The notes beneath the pieces are model-generated. The model did no database searches and was not told where the DNA came from. It saw only the letters and a program-made list of their open reading frames with translations. A stretch of 64,000 bases of DNA from Alphaproteobacteria bacterium. Lineage in GTDB: Bacteria > Pseudomonadota > Alphaproteobacteria > Micropepsales > Micropepsaceae. The DNA lies in assembly GCA_028871795.1 (NCBI GenBank), contig JAGWMG010000004.1:62001-126000 (forward strand), given 5' to 3'. The position numbers were made by a program, and so were the translations under genes. Shown here piece by piece: positions 63,902 through 64,000 of the stretch. Numbering within the stretch: the first letter of the stretch is position 1; every line of letters begins with the position of its first letter.

Positions 63902-64000
63902 ACGCCGGCATTCCGCCGCTGGAACTGGCCTGGCGGCTTGCTCTTGTCGCCGCGCTCGGCATTTTCCTGGGGCTTGCGTTCGAGGAAACCTACAAGCGCG
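63898..64000 (+). CDS. Probable MgtC/SapB family membrane protein, 5' part only
   Basis: The GTG at 63898 overlaps the MscS stop as GTGA and encodes MNAGIPPLELAWRLALVAALGIFLGLAFEETYKR before the window ends. The first helix and the small-residue turn before charged residues resemble MgtC N-termini. Only 34 codons are visible, so the assignment is provisional; a 3' continuation is required. Confidence 0.5.
   Translation, partial: MNAGIPPLELAWRLALVAALGIFLGLAFEETYKR

Overview
The window is high-GC alphaproteobacterial chromosome. The markers are 5-aminolevulinate synthase (the C4 route to heme), a MucR regulator, an LdtR-like MarR regulator, the ubiquinol-cytochrome c chaperone / DUF177 / rpmF / plsX / fabH / ihfA / MerR block, and glyA-nrdR-ribD-ribE-ribB-ribH-nusB-thiL synteny. 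The exact order cannot be fixed from sequence alone. No phage structural genes, complete transposon or CRISPR array is visible. Two tRNA genes are present: Thr-TGT and Pro-GGG.

Layout. (1) About 1-6640 is accessory DNA: a TraD/TraG-type ATPase with a nuclease-like C-terminus, a GNAT protein, a LysR regulator, small orphan proteins and an XRE regulator. Its right edge cuts a family 2 glycosyltransferase, leaving that gene without its N-terminal half. (2) 7556-16400 is ordinary chromosome: an outer-membrane-like protein, tRNA-Thr, a DUF502 protein, metG of an unusual subclass with a coupled GNAT gene, bpt, motB, a flavin reductase and a penicillin acylase. (3) 16490-20280 is a phosphate block: a Pho-box-like array, an OprP-like porin and two diverged PstS proteins, closed by a strong terminator. 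(4) 20330-25060 is a MarR-EmrA-EmrB efflux operon that continues into a 3-hydroxyisobutyrate-dehydrogenase-like gene and a TetR gene. (5) 25475-30490 carries hemB, an LdtR-like regulator, a DUF1345 protein, hemA and mucR. (6) 30870-37754 is the glyA/nrdR/riboflavin/nusB/thiL operon. (7) 38460-45557 carries H+-pyrophosphatase, a BamE-like lipoprotein and the lipid-synthesis block ending in ihfA-merR.

(8) 45650-56650 mixes stress genes: an interrupted small membrane protein, tRNA-Pro, a DEAD-box helicase, an otsA-mscS overlap, a cold-shock gene, a lipoprotein/response-regulator/histidine-kinase operon, a matrixin metalloprotease, a PRC-barrel protein and a glycine-zipper lipoprotein. Between the last two lie two tandem copies of a structured, probably transcribed RNA element. 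(9) 56890-61165 is a tightly overlapping three-gene operon (PLP enzyme, ATP-grasp ligase, PLP decarboxylase) that looks like an undescribed small-molecule pathway. (10) 61159-64000 holds nsrR and the iron-sulfur repair gene ric, each preceded by the same palindromic site, then a second MscS channel and the start of a probable MgtC-like gene.

The best candidates for something undescribed are the tandem RNA elements at 56069-56291, the three-gene pathway at 56890-61165, and the ATPase-nuclease-like gene with its small partner at 198-3183. All functional calls are from reading the sequence; no database search was possible.
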